41,402 nt of DNA, from positions 1 to 41,402 of the forward strand of contig SKRC01000081.1 of assembly GCA_007118695.1 (NCBI GenBank), read 5' to 3'. The notes beneath the pieces were generated by a model. It worked only from the letters and a program-made list of their open reading frames with translations. It was not told where the DNA came from and made no database searches. Positions 1 to 8,212 of the stretch are shown piece after piece (position 1 is the first letter of the stretch; the number at the start of each line of letters is the position of its first letter). The translations under genes were made by a program, and so were the position numbers. The stretch comes from Balneolaceae bacterium. Lineage in GTDB: Bacteria > Bacteroidota > Rhodothermia > Balneolales > Balneolaceae.

Positions 1-6
1 CCAACA

Positions 7-104
7 GAACACCCCACAAATTGAAATGCTGAACGTACTTCTATTGTCTCTCCCGAGGGGGAGACATTCGTTGGGCGTTCAGCACAACGAATTGAGGGGT
101 GTTC
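7..104. repeat. Large imperfect palindromic element
   Basis: Two imperfect inverted arms of about 29 bp lie at 7-35 and 76-104. Both outer ends read GAACACCCC on their own strand and both inner ends read GCTGAACG. Between them a second stem (GTCTCTCCC at 46-54 and GGGGGAGAC at 57-65) can fold. The whole unit could form a cruciform or a long RNA hairpin. It lies downstream of the abgT-like gene, which reads towards it. No T-tract follows either arm, so it does not look like a simple terminator. It may be a palindromic repeat unit of the genome (inference). Confidence 0.6.
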
Positions 105-342
105 CCTGCAACTGCAACTGCCTACTAAACCTGCCCACTACGCTGCGCCCTGCTCCTTGCCAACTGCTACTGCCCCTGCCAACTGCCACTGCCCCCTGGC
201 CACTATCACCCTGCACTGTGAACCTGCTAACAGCCCACTTCCCTCTACCTTCTGACTTCTTATTCCTGACTTCTGCCCCCTGCAACTACATACTTCCGCA
301 GCTAACTGATTTACTGAGAACTGAGAACAGAGAACTGTAAAA
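105..342. repeat. Degenerate CTGCCAACTGC-type repeat tract, no gene
   Basis: This stretch is made of loosely repeated words such as CAACTGC, CTGCCAACTGC and CTGCCACTGCC, fading into GAACTGAGAACAGAGAACTG near 315-337. Read on the other strand it gives GGCAGTTGGCAGTTG, the same word family as the tandem tract at 17704-17815. Open frames crossing it are low in complexity and look like no protein family. It fills the 3' flank of the abgT-like gene. I see no convincing coding or RNA gene here. Confidence 0.55.
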
Positions 343-2040
343 TCACTCTCCGATCAGGTAATACGTGGGGGCTTCCGGGCCAACAGGCATGCCAAGGCCA
401 AATACCCAAACGTAGAAAATGATAATCCAGCCGATGAAGAAAAAGATACTGTAGGGCAGCATCATAGCGATAATGGTACCGATCCCGAGATCCTTGTCGT
501 ATTTATTGGCAAAGGCCAGTATCAAACCGAAATAACTCATCATCGGAGTGATGATGTTGGTGACCGAGTCGCCGATGCGGTAGGCGGCCTGGATCACCTC
601 CGGGCTGTAGCCGATCAGCATTAGCATCGGTACGAAAATGGGTGCAGTTACAGCCCATTGTGCAGAAGCAGACCCGAGCATGAGGTTTACAGAGCCGGAG
701 ACGATAATAAACCCGATAAAGACGGCAGGGCCGGTCAGGCCGATGTCGGTCAGGAATTCAGCTCCTTTTACGGCGAAAATCTGTCCCAGGTTGCTCCAGC
801 TGAAGTATGCTACAAACTGGGCGGCAAAGAATACGATCACGATATATAGGCCCAGGGTAGCCATGGCATTCGACATCCCTTCGATGATGTCGCGGTCGTC
901 TTTCATCGTGCCCACGATCCGGCCATACACGAAACCGGGAATCAAAAAGCAGATGAATATGAGTGCGACAATCCCGTTGAGGAAAGGAGAGTTGAGGACT
1001 TCGCCGGTTTCCGGATTTCTGAGCACGCCATTTTCCGGAACGATGGTCATGGCCAGTAAAATCATCATTACCAATACCGAAACGCCGGTCCACTTGAGGC
1101 CGGTGAGTTCATTTTGGGTGAGCGGCTCCATGGAACCCTCATCAGAAATATCCTGCATCGCCATGCTTTCGTCGTACTCCCCCAGCTTGGGTTCAACAAT
1201 ACGCAGGGTTACAAATGTGCCCAGGGCCGTAATCAAAAAGGTGCTGATGAACATGAAATAGTAATTGACGGCCGCATGCACACTGTAGTCGGGGTCGATA
1301 ATATTGGCGGCCTCTTCGGTCAAGCCGGCCAGAAGGGGGTCAATGGTTCCGATGAGGAGGTTGGCGCTGTAGCCGCCCGATACACAGGCGAATGCACAGG
1401 CGAGCCCGGCCATCGGATGACGCCCCATCGAGTGAAAAATGACAGCCGCAAGAGGAACCAGAACCACATATCCCATTTCCGATGCGGTATTGGAGATCAC
1501 GGCGGCAAAACAAATGGAGACAGTCACCAAATTTTTGGGAGTAAGAAAAAAACGACTAATCCTTTTCGGAATGGAGAGAATTCCGGTCCCTAAACTTTTT
1601 TCTGATGGTTTGAATGAAGCAGCCTTCAGTACCATACCGCGAATGACTGCACTGATCAGCCCGGATCGTTCGGCAACCCCAACCCCAAGAAGCGCTACAA
1701 GTACCACACCCAGAGGGGCAAAATTGGTAAAATTGGTAACCAGGTTTTCGATAATCATCCGGAAACCGTCAGCATTCATTAGGCTGACAGGTTCGATGAT
1801 ACCGTCTGCCGCTCTGCCGGGAGCACCTTCCGGGCGCGGGTCTTCAGCAGTCCAGCCGAACCACTCGGCAAAGCCGCTCAGCACCACTACACCCGCGGCA
1901 AAGATGGCAAAAAGTGTTACGGGGTGGGGGAGTAGATTACCCAGCCATTCGACAAAATCGAGAAAACGGGTAAACAAGTCTTTTTTTTCTTTTTTGGGAC
2001 CGGGGGGGGAGGGGTCTTTAATCTTCGGATTTTCACTCAT
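343..2040 (-). CDS. AbgT family transporter
   Basis: A 565-residue polytopic inner-membrane protein of the AbgT family, named after the p-aminobenzoyl-glutamate importer of E. coli. Some characterised members instead export sulfonamides, so the substrate here is open. After a charged cytoplasmic tail (about residues 1-25, rich in K, P and E) come at least nine to ten hydrophobic segments. Family-like features are the early segment with LLPHPVTLFAIFA and the polar re-entrant regions around SNTASEMGYVVLVPLAA and GSASAQWAVTAPIFVPML. Its length is slightly above the usual 500-550. It stands alone, divergent from the E2-panC-panD run across a 542-bp gap. The ATG start is followed at once by a hydrophilic tail and no better internal start is seen. 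Family assignment is firm; substrate and direction of transport are not. Confidence 0.9.
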   Translation of the reverse strand: MSENPKIKDPSPPGPKKEKKDLFTRFLDFVEWLGNLLPHPVTLFAIFAAGVVVLSGFAEWFGWTAEDPRPEGAPGRAADGIIEPVSLMNADGFRMIIENLVTNFTNFAPLGVVLVALLGVGVAERSGLISAVIRGMVLKAASFKPSEKSLGTGILSIPKRISRFFLTPKNLVTVSICFAAVISNTASEMGYVVLVPLAAVIFHSMGRHPMAGLACAFACVSGGYSANLLIGTIDPLLAGLTEEAANIIDPDYSVHAAVNYYFMFISTFLITALGTFVTLRIVEPKLGEYDESMAMQDISDEGSMEPLTQNELTGLKWTGVSVLVMMILLAMTIVPENGVLRNPETGEVLNSPFLNGIVALIFICFLIPGFVYGRIVGTMKDDRDIIEGMSNAMATLGLYIVIVFFAAQFVAYFSWSNLGQIFAVKGAEFLTDIGLTGPAVFIGFIIVSGSVNLMLGSASAQWAVTAPIFVPMLMLIGYSPEVIQAAYRIGDSVTNIITPMMSYFGLILAFANKYDKDLGIGTIIAMMLPYSIFFFIGWIIIFYVWVFGLGMPVGPEAPTYYLIGE

Positions 2041-2582
2041 ATCTGATTGGGGAATGGTTGAACTTCACTTAAACATTCGTATTTACAAAGCGGGCATGTT
2101 AATGAAACCGCCTGCAATTTTAAAATTAAAAAGGATTGAGGACGTAAATATTGTATTCAACGTTTGTTAGCGGGAGTACAGGCCGCTATGAATGTGTTTC
2201 ATTCGCCAGGCGATCCTGGCGATGAAGCCGGAATGGACAGGAACTTATCCGGCGGGGGAGTGGAATCAGTCGGTGTATCTGACCGGGATGATCTCCGGTT
2301 TATGGCAACATTCACTGTCAATTTTCCCGGGCATCGAATAACAGATATCGAATAAACGGTACCGGTTATACCACGGCGATTCTATACGTGGATATCAGTT
2401 CGGCGGAAAGGAGACCGGGTACAATCGATTCAATAAATCTTTTGCGCGAAAAGCCGGGGATTCTGGCTGGATTGTCATGGTAACATTGTCAGTTAATCAT
2501 TTGGAACTGAGTTCAGTTATTAAGAGTTTTATTTTCTATCTTTTGGTATCATGAAATCGCTTTTAATAAACAAATCAGAATA
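2041..2582. other. Divergent intergenic region with a hairpin
   Basis: A 542-bp gap between the divergent abgT-like and E2 genes must hold both promoters. It contains an imperfect palindrome at 2198-2226 (stem TTCATTCGCCAGG / CCTGGCGATGAA around a CGAT loop). No T-run follows it and no clear promoter boxes stand out. A 63-codon open frame at 2164-2355 has no recognisable sequence and I do not call it a gene. The 5' leader of the E2 gene lacks an obvious Shine-Dalgarno sequence. Confidence 0.5.
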
Positions 2583-4376
2583 ATGGCAAAGGTCGAAGTT
2601 GTGATGCCCCAGATGGGCGAATCGGTAATGGAAGGAACGGTCATTGAGTGGGCGAAAAAAGTCGGAGACAAGGTTGAGACCGATGATACGCTGCTCGAAA
2701 TTGCGACGGATAAAGTGGATACGGAAGTGCCATCTCCCGAAACCGGTATTTTGGTGGAAATTTTGGTGCAGGAGGGAGATACCGTTGAAGTGGGCGAGCC
2801 GATCGCAATCATAGATACGGACCCGGATGCTTCAGCACCGGCAACATCGAATGATGGCCAGGAAAAAGCTGCGGCAACAGAAAGCAACGAACAAGAGCCG
2901 GCAAAGGAGAAAGCTGAGGCGGAAGCGGGTGCTGAACAGGAAACTGAAAAACCCAGGCCTGAAACGGCCGATGCCGGTGGAAACCGGGTTGAGGTGGTGA
3001 TGCCGCAGATGGGAGAATCGGTCATGGAAGGAACGGTCATTGAGTGGGCAAAAAAGGTGGGTGACACTGTGGAAGTCGATGAGACACTGCTCGAAATTGC
3101 CACAGATAAGGTGGATACGGAAGTACCCTCCCCTGAAAGTGGAACCCTGGTGGAAATTCTGGTGGAGGCCGGTGAAACCATTGAAGTAGGCCAAGCCATT
3201 GCGATTATTCAAACAGGGGATGCCCCTGCTGCTTCCGAAGCTGCTGAAAGCAAACCCCAAAAGGAAACCGTACAAAAAGAAAAAGTAACTGAAAAGAGCA
3301 AGGCGGAATCAGCTTCGCCTACCAATGGCACCCAAAAGGCTGAACCGGTGGCTGCCGGTACCACTGAACCCCAGCGTGTAGGCAGTGACGGCCGGTTTTA
3401 TTCCCCGCTGGTTCGCTCGATAGCAAAGGAGGAAGGCATCAGCCAGGAAGAGCTGGAGAGTATCGAGGGAAGCGGCAAGGATGGCCGGGTATCAAAAGAG
3501 GATATCCTGAATTATGTCGACAAGCGAAAGGCAGGTGAAGTGGAACAGCCGTCTAAGCCGGCCGCAAAAGAAGAGGTAAAGCAGCCGACTGCCGATAAAC
3601 CTGTGGGTTCACGCGATACGATATCAGCCGGAGAACTAAATGTTCAGCGGCCTTCGGAGAATGTGGAGATCATTAAAATGGACCGCATGCGAAAGATGAT
3701 TGCCGAGCATATGGTCCGCTCCAAGCAGACTTCCGCCCATGTAACCACATTTGCCGATGTGGATGTTACCAATGTGGTGCGTTGGCGCGAGGCCAATAAA
3801 AAAGGATTCCAGGAGAAAGCAGGGGCAAAATTAACCTTTACCCCGATATTTATTGAACAGATTATCAAAGCGATGCAGGAGTTTCCGCTGATCAACAGCT
3901 CGGTGGACGGAGATGAGATAATCGTAAAGAAGGATATCAATTTCGGTATAGCGGTTGCCCTGGGTGAAGGTGGCAAAGGCGGACTCATTGTCCCTGTTAT
4001 CAAACAGGCTCAGGAAAAGAACCTGGTAGGGCTGGCCAAATTGGTCGCCGAAGTGGCTGAAAAAGCCCGAAACAAAGACCTTAAGCCGGATGACCTTGTG
4101 GGTGGAACCATAACACTGACCAACTACGGCAGCGTCGGCAACCTGATGGGAACCCCGATTATCAACCAGCCGCAATTGGCTATATTGGGTACCGGGGTCA
4201 TTGAAAAACGGCCAGTTGTCATCGAGGCTGCCGGCGGTGACGCCATTGCGATACGCCATATGATGTATCTTACCATGAGTTATGATCACAGGATCATTGA
4301 CGGAGCACATGGCGGAGCTTTTATAAGCCGTATCAAGCAACTTTTGGAAGATTTTGATACGAATCGGTCGATTTAA
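2583..4376 (+). CDS. Dihydrolipoamide acyltransferase (E2) with two lipoyl domains
   Basis: The E2 core of a 2-oxoacid dehydrogenase complex, moving an acyl group from a lipoyl arm to CoA in the cytoplasm. Order of parts over 597 residues: lipoyl domain 1 (about 3-78, lipoylated Lys44 in ATDKV), an acidic Ala/Glu/Lys linker, lipoyl domain 2 (about 136-211, Lys176), a second linker, the E1/E3-binding domain (about 272-311, FYSPLVRSIAKEEGI), and the catalytic acyltransferase domain (about 360-597) with the HxxxDG motif at His569-Asp573. The two lipoyl domains are nearly identical, which points to a recent duplication or gene conversion. Substrate (pyruvate, 2-oxoglutarate or branched-chain oxoacids) cannot be set from sequence alone, and neither E1 nor E3 genes are nearby. 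The stop codon directly abuts the panC start, so co-transcription with CoA-precursor genes is likely. Confidence 0.93.
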   Translation: MAKVEVVMPQMGESVMEGTVIEWAKKVGDKVETDDTLLEIATDKVDTEVPSPETGILVEILVQEGDTVEVGEPIAIIDTDPDASAPATSNDGQEKAAATESNEQEPAKEKAEAEAGAEQETEKPRPETADAGGNRVEVVMPQMGESVMEGTVIEWAKKVGDTVEVDETLLEIATDKVDTEVPSPESGTLVEILVEAGETIEVGQAIAIIQTGDAPAASEAAESKPQKETVQKEKVTEKSKAESASPTNGTQKAEPVAAGTTEPQRVGSDGRFYSPLVRSIAKEEGISQEELESIEGSGKDGRVSKEDILNYVDKRKAGEVEQPSKPAAKEEVKQPTADKPVGSRDTISAGELNVQRPSENVEIIKMDRMRKMIAEHMVRSKQTSAHVTTFADVDVTNVVRWREANKKGFQEKAGAKLTFTPIFIEQIIKAMQEFPLINSSVDGDEIIVKKDINFGIAVALGEGGKGGLIVPVIKQAQEKNLVGLAKLVAEVAEKARNKDLKPDDLVGGTITLTNYGSVGNLMGTPIINQPQLAILGTGVIEKRPVVIEAAGGDAIAIRHMMYLTMSYDHRIIDGAHGGAFISRIKQLLEDFDTNRSI

Positions 4377-5225
4377 ATGCTTGTAACCGAATCCATTGAT
4401 GAGATACGGAATACTGTTAAACTCTGGAGAAGAGAGAAATTAAGTGTCGGGTTTGTGCCCACTATGGGGGCGCTTCACGAAGGCCATCTCTCACTCATCA
4501 GGCAGGCAAAACAATCTGCTGACCGGGTAGTGGTTTCCATTTTTGTCAATCCCGAACAGTTCGGTCCCAATGAGGATTTTGACAGGTACCCGCGCAAGTT
4601 GGAAGAAGATTTGAAGTTATGCCGTAAAGCCAGGGCAGCAGCAGTATTCAGGCCGGAAGTATCGGATATGTACCCGGGAGATAAATATTTCGAAATCAAG
4701 ATCCGGGAGCTTGGCAGGCATATGTGTGGTGCAAGCCGGCCGGGTTTTTTTGAGGGCATAGTACTGGTGGTCAATAAGCTGCTGAATATTATCGAGCCGG
4801 ATATTGCTGTCTTTGGCCAGAAAGATATTCAGCAATATTTAATCCTCAAACAAATGGTGGAGGAGTTTAATCACGGAGTGAAACTTGAAATGGGTAAAAT
4901 CGTTCGGGCAAACGACGGATTGGCACTAAGCAGCAGAAATACATATTTGAGCAATGATGAGCGGCTTAAGGCCCCATCCCTGTACAGGTCCCTGTCTTAC
5001 ATTGAAAAACAGGTAAGAGAAGGGGTTGATACTCCGTCATTACTTATAGAACATCAGAAGAATGAACTGGAAGCAAAAGGTTTTGAAATTGATTATCTTG
5101 GAGTGTTCTCCATGGATAACATTGAACCGGTTGAGAAACTCGAGAATGGACGCAGCTATATTCTGGCGGGTGCTGTTTATTTAGGCAAAACACGATTAAT
5201 CGATAATATCCTGATTGAATTGTAA
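4377..5225 (+). CDS. panC: Pantothenate synthetase
   Basis: Joins pantoate and beta-alanine with ATP to make pantothenate, the last step before CoA synthesis. The 282-residue length fits the family. Visible signatures are [18 protein letters not shown] with the HIGH-like His34 and His37, the [20 protein letters not shown] stretch, the VFGQKDIQQ segment that follows the pantoate site, and LALSSRN, which matches the KMSKS-like region. The ATG begins on the base right after the E2 stop codon, implying translational coupling. panD follows 11 bp downstream and supplies the beta-alanine substrate. panB is not in the window. Confidence 0.97.
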   Translation: MLVTESIDEIRNTVKLWRREKLSVGFVPTMGALHEGHLSLIRQAKQSADRVVVSIFVNPEQFGPNEDFDRYPRKLEEDLKLCRKARAAAVFRPEVSDMYPGDKYFEIKIRELGRHMCGASRPGFFEGIVLVVNKLLNIIEPDIAVFGQKDIQQYLILKQMVEEFNHGVKLEMGKIVRANDGLALSSRNTYLSNDERLKAPSLYRSLSYIEKQVREGVDTPSLLIEHQKNELEAKGFEIDYLGVFSMDNIEPVEKLENGRSYILAGAVYLGKTRLIDNILIEL

Positions 5226-5236
5226 TTGTTCTGGCA

Positions 5237-5647
5237 ATGAAATTGACCATATTCAAATCGAAGTTGCATCAGATGAGGGTGACCGAGGCTAACCTGATGT
5301 ATGAAGGCAGTATCACCATTGATGAGGAACTGCTGGAAGTTGCAGGCATTCTTCCCTATGAAAAAGTACAGGTAGTCAATATCACCAACGGTGCACGCCT
5401 TGAAACCTACACCATTCCGGGAGACAGAGGCAGCCGTGTTTGTTGCATGAACGGGGCAGCCGCTCGCCTCACGCAGGTCGATGATCGTATTATTGTAATT
5501 GCCTATGCGGAAATGTCTCCCGAGGAAGCAAAAATCCACAAGCCAAATGTGGTTATCGTTGACGAGAATAATGAACCGAAGCAGGTTCTCCATGAACCTT
5601 TGGGTGCACAGAGGTTTGACCTTACAACCGGTTTCCTGGAACCCTGA
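5237..5647 (+). CDS. panD: Aspartate 1-decarboxylase, pyruvoyl-dependent
   Basis: Decarboxylates L-aspartate to beta-alanine, the substrate of PanC next door. The 136-residue proenzyme cleaves itself between Gly24 and Ser25 (context YEGSITID) and turns Ser25 into the catalytic pyruvoyl group. The substrate-binding Lys9 ([11 protein letters not shown]) and the conserved NGAAARL loop are present. It is separated from panC by 11 bp on the same strand, so the two are surely one operon. Family length is 115-140 residues; nothing is missing. Confidence 0.97.
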   Translation: MKLTIFKSKLHQMRVTEANLMYEGSITIDEELLEVAGILPYEKVQVVNITNGARLETYTIPGDRGSRVCCMNGAAARLTQVDDRIIVIAYAEMSPEEAKIHKPNVVIVDENNEPKQVLHEPLGAQRFDLTTGFLEP

Positions 5648-5689
5648 TGCAACCGGGATTCCAACTTTTAAGTTAAGAATTCAGATTCT

Positions 5690-5998
5690 TTGATTCCTTC
5701 CCAGGCTTTCATCTATTTACTGATCACCTTCGGGGTGATCTTTTTTTTCCACCATCTAAAAGAGTGGCAGGATATTGGCAAACCCTCTTCTACCATATTG
5801 CCCCGGCCAAGGGTAATTCGCCTGAAAATCTATTCGATGTTGATTTGGGTGGTGGCCATTTGTCTTGCCGTTTTGTACTGGGATGGCCTTGAAGGGTCGC
5901 CCTTGCATCTGGCCTCTTACCTGGTAGCTACATTGCTCGGCAATGCCGGCTTGCTGTTGAAAATGATAACAGGTGAGCTGCAGGTGAAAAATCGATAG
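5690..5998 (+). CDS. Small hypothetical membrane protein
   Basis: A 102-residue protein I do not recognise. Three hydrophobic stretches (about 7-20, 47-64 and 74-92) are separated by a basic loop (LPRPRVIRLK), suggesting three membrane helices with the loop inside. The start used is TTG at 5690, without a strong Shine-Dalgarno sequence, so the exact N-terminus is uncertain. It lies 42 bp after panD on the same strand and may be the last gene of the E2-panC-panD transcript. It converges with the M20 peptidase gene 27 bp away. Coding status rests on a clean hydrophobic pattern; function is unknown. Confidence 0.6.
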   Translation: MIPSQAFIYLLITFGVIFFFHHLKEWQDIGKPSSTILPRPRVIRLKIYSMLIWVVAICLAVLYWDGLEGSPLHLASYLVATLLGNAGLLLKMITGELQVKNR

Positions 5999-6025
5999 CA
6001 CGCCCGGCGGGTACACGGTTCTGCA

Positions 6026-7399
6026 TCAGGCATAATCCGGGAGGATTCTCAGAAATTCTGCCGAAGTCTTAATTCCCCGGTGAAAATCCCTGAGCGAAAA
6101 ACTTTCATTGGGAGAGTGAAGGGCATCTTTGGTGAGGCCGAATCCCATCAAAATGGAATTGACTCCCAGCACTTTTTTGAAATCGGCCACAATAGGAATC
6201 GAGCCGCCTTCCCGTGAAAAGAGGACCTCCTTTTCATAGATATTCCCAAAGGCCCGGGCTGCCGCCTTTATTCCGTAAAAGTCGAAATCCACGACAACCG
6301 GATGCCCGCCATGATGGGATGTAACCTCAACTGTAACAGTGTCAGGAGCGATCTTTTTTACATGGGTGGCAAATTTTTCTGCTATTGTACCGGGATGCTG
6401 ATCAGGGACCAGGCGCATGCTGATTTTGGCCCCCGCTTTGGCCGGAAGCACTGTTTTTGCCCCTTTACCCTGATAGCCGCTCCAGAGTCCATTGACATCC
6501 AGAGTGGGACGTGCAGAGGCTCTTTCCAGGGTTGAATATCCTGCCTCACCATGAACTTTTTTGATGTCGAGTTCTTTTTTATAAGACTCTTCGTCGAACG
6601 GAAGCCGTTCATAGGCTTCCCGGTCGGCTTTGGTCAGTGGTTTGACGTCATCGTAAAATCCGTCGATCTGAATGACCCCGTCTTCATTCTTCAGTTTTGC
6701 AATGATGGTTGCCATTACATTTGCGGGATTCTCTACGGCGCCGCCATATACCCCTGAATGCAAATCCCGGTTTGGCCCTTTTACTTCCACTTCCATATAT
6801 GCAAGTCCGCGCAGGCCGTATGTAATAGAGGGCTGATCTTCCCCGAACATGGCAGTATCGGAGATCAAAACCATATCGCACTCGAGCATGGCCTTATGCT
6901 CCTGTATAAAAGGAATCAGGTTTGGAGACCCTATTTCTTCTTCTCCTTCAAGTAAATATTTCACATTTACCGGCAGTTCAGTTCCGGTTTTGAGAAATGA
7001 CTCTATTGATTTAATATGGGTGAACGATTGTCCCTTGTCGTCGCTGGCGCCACGGGCGTACACGCGGCCATTTCTGACCGTAGGTTCAAAAGGTGAAGTT
7101 TCCCAAAGTTCTATGGGATCGGGCGGCTGAACATCGTAATGTCCGTAAATCAAAACAGTAGGGCGGCGATCTTTGTGCGGGCATTTTTCTGCATATACAA
7201 TCGGGTGGCCCTTGGTTTCATAGAGCTGAACATCATCCATCCCAATCGCATCGAGTTGATTCTTCAGAAATGAAGCTGCCTTTAAAACATCGGCATTTCT
7301 GTCGGGGTCTGTACTGATACTTGGGATTCGCAGAAATTCAAACAGTTGCTTTTTAAAGATGTCAATGTTTTGATCAATGTGATTTTGAACTGAAGTCAT
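6026..7399 (-). CDS. M20 family dipeptidase
   Basis: A zinc metallopeptidase of the M20 family, of the dipeptidase/CNDP-like type that hydrolyses di- and tripeptides. The 457-residue length is typical. Metal and catalytic motifs are in order: GHYDVQP (His87, Asp89), ARGASDDKGQ (bridging Asp120), EGEEEIGS (general base and metal Glu near 153-155), and a later RDLHSGVYGG within the lid/dimerisation domain. No signal peptide is visible, so it should be cytoplasmic. It begins 45 bp after the batE stop on the same strand and probably shares the batCDE transcript, which is not an obvious functional pairing. Substrate specificity cannot be read from the sequence. Confidence 0.92.
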   Translation of the reverse strand: MTSVQNHIDQNIDIFKKQLFEFLRIPSISTDPDRNADVLKAASFLKNQLDAIGMDDVQLYETKGHPIVYAEKCPHKDRRPTVLIYGHYDVQPPDPIELWETSPFEPTVRNGRVYARGASDDKGQSFTHIKSIESFLKTGTELPVNVKYLLEGEEEIGSPNLIPFIQEHKAMLECDMVLISDTAMFGEDQPSITYGLRGLAYMEVEVKGPNRDLHSGVYGGAVENPANVMATIIAKLKNEDGVIQIDGFYDDVKPLTKADREAYERLPFDEESYKKELDIKKVHGEAGYSTLERASARPTLDVNGLWSGYQGKGAKTVLPAKAGAKISMRLVPDQHPGTIAEKFATHVKKIAPDTVTVEVTSHHGGHPVVVDFDFYGIKAAARAFGNIYEKEVLFSREGGSIPIVADFKKVLGVNSILMGFGLTKDALHSPNESFSLRDFHRGIKTSAEFLRILPDYA

Positions 7400-7444
7400 G
7401 AATTTCTTTAAAGATTAACGTTAATTCATCGACAGGGACTCTGC

Positions 7445-8212
7445 CTAAAACGATCGTACTCTTTCCTGTTGGATCCAGCCGTACATGCCGTTTTCGAGTC
7501 GTACGTAATACCATTCTGTTTGACCGGCACTTCTCCTGGTATCCACCGTCATGGTGTAGCCTTCATAGGCATGGCTGACGGAGGGAGAATGGGTTGAAGG
7601 CCGTTCATATACAATAGCCTGACGATCCACCATAACAGCTGTATCATAGCGATTGTCATGGTAGTAGAGATAGAGCGAGGATAGCATCAATAACAGTGAC
7701 AGTATCCCGGTGGCATAACCGGATCTTTTCAGCCATACGGCGGCTTTGTTGGTAAACCAGGAACCAATCAATCCGCCCACTCCGAGATTGAACAGAATAA
7801 TGCCTGTAATCATCAGGGTTGATGCACCGATCATGCTTCCCATCCACTCAAAAAAACGGTCCCAGGGTAATTTTGGTAAAACGGCCGATCGTCTGTCAAA
7901 CTGGTCATTGACATAGTCTAATGTCTGATAGGCATCCTCCCGGGTATCAGGAAACAGTCCAGCTTGCAGCAAGTAATACTTGGCAAGCCCCAGAGAATCC
8001 TGGTACATCGATGCAAGAGCCATATTATAATACAGTTTACCTGAAAGCCGGCCGGTCTCTTCAATCGATCTGTAAATATCGAAAGCTTCTTCCACTCTCT
8101 GCTGTTCCATCAGGGAGTTGGCATGATCGAATTGTGCCTGTTGAGCCTCTGCCCGGCAAGAAATGATTAAACAAGTGATCAATACAGATAATGCAAACAA
8201 ACTCCTGGTCAT
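7445..8212 (-). CDS. batE: BatE-like TPR and SH3 domain protein
   Basis: A 255-residue envelope protein of the Bacteroides aerotolerance (Bat) type. The N-terminus has a secretion signal (either lipobox-like IISC at residues 16-19 or cleavage after AEA). It is followed by TPR-like helices to about residue 110, two membrane helices (about 126-150 and 166-188), and a C-terminal bacterial SH3-like domain (about 193-250, with WYYVRLENGMYGWIQ). This TPR-TM-TM-SH3 order is what BatE proteins show. Its ATG overlaps the batD stop (ATGA-type overlap of four bases), so translation is coupled. The molecular role of Bat proteins is not settled; they are linked to oxygen or envelope stress. Confidence 0.82.
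   Translation of the reverse strand: MTRSLFALSVLITCLIISCRAEAQQAQFDHANSLMEQQRVEEAFDIYRSIEETGRLSGKLYYNMALASMYQDSLGLAKYYLLQAGLFPDTREDAYQTLDYVNDQFDRRSAVLPKLPWDRFFEWMGSMIGASTLMITGIILFNLGVGGLIGSWFTNKAAVWLKRSGYATGILSLLLMLSSLYLYYHDNRYDTAVMVDRQAIVYERPSTHSPSVSHAYEGYTMTVDTRRSAGQTEWYYVRLENGMYGWIQQERVRSF

Noticed and set aside
26-340. Open frame of 104 codons across the repeat tract
   Set aside because: It is a translation of low-complexity CTGCCAACTGC words, rich in Leu, Pro and Cys, with no family likeness and no ribosome binding site.
2164-2355. Possible small gene upstream of E2
   Set aside because: 63 codons with no recognisable sequence, crossing a hairpin, no Shine-Dalgarno; more likely part of the regulatory spacer.
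2549-3199. Long antisense frame in the E2 gene
   Set aside because: Ser/Thr-rich shadow of the biased Glu/Val/Ala codons of the duplicated lipoyl domains.
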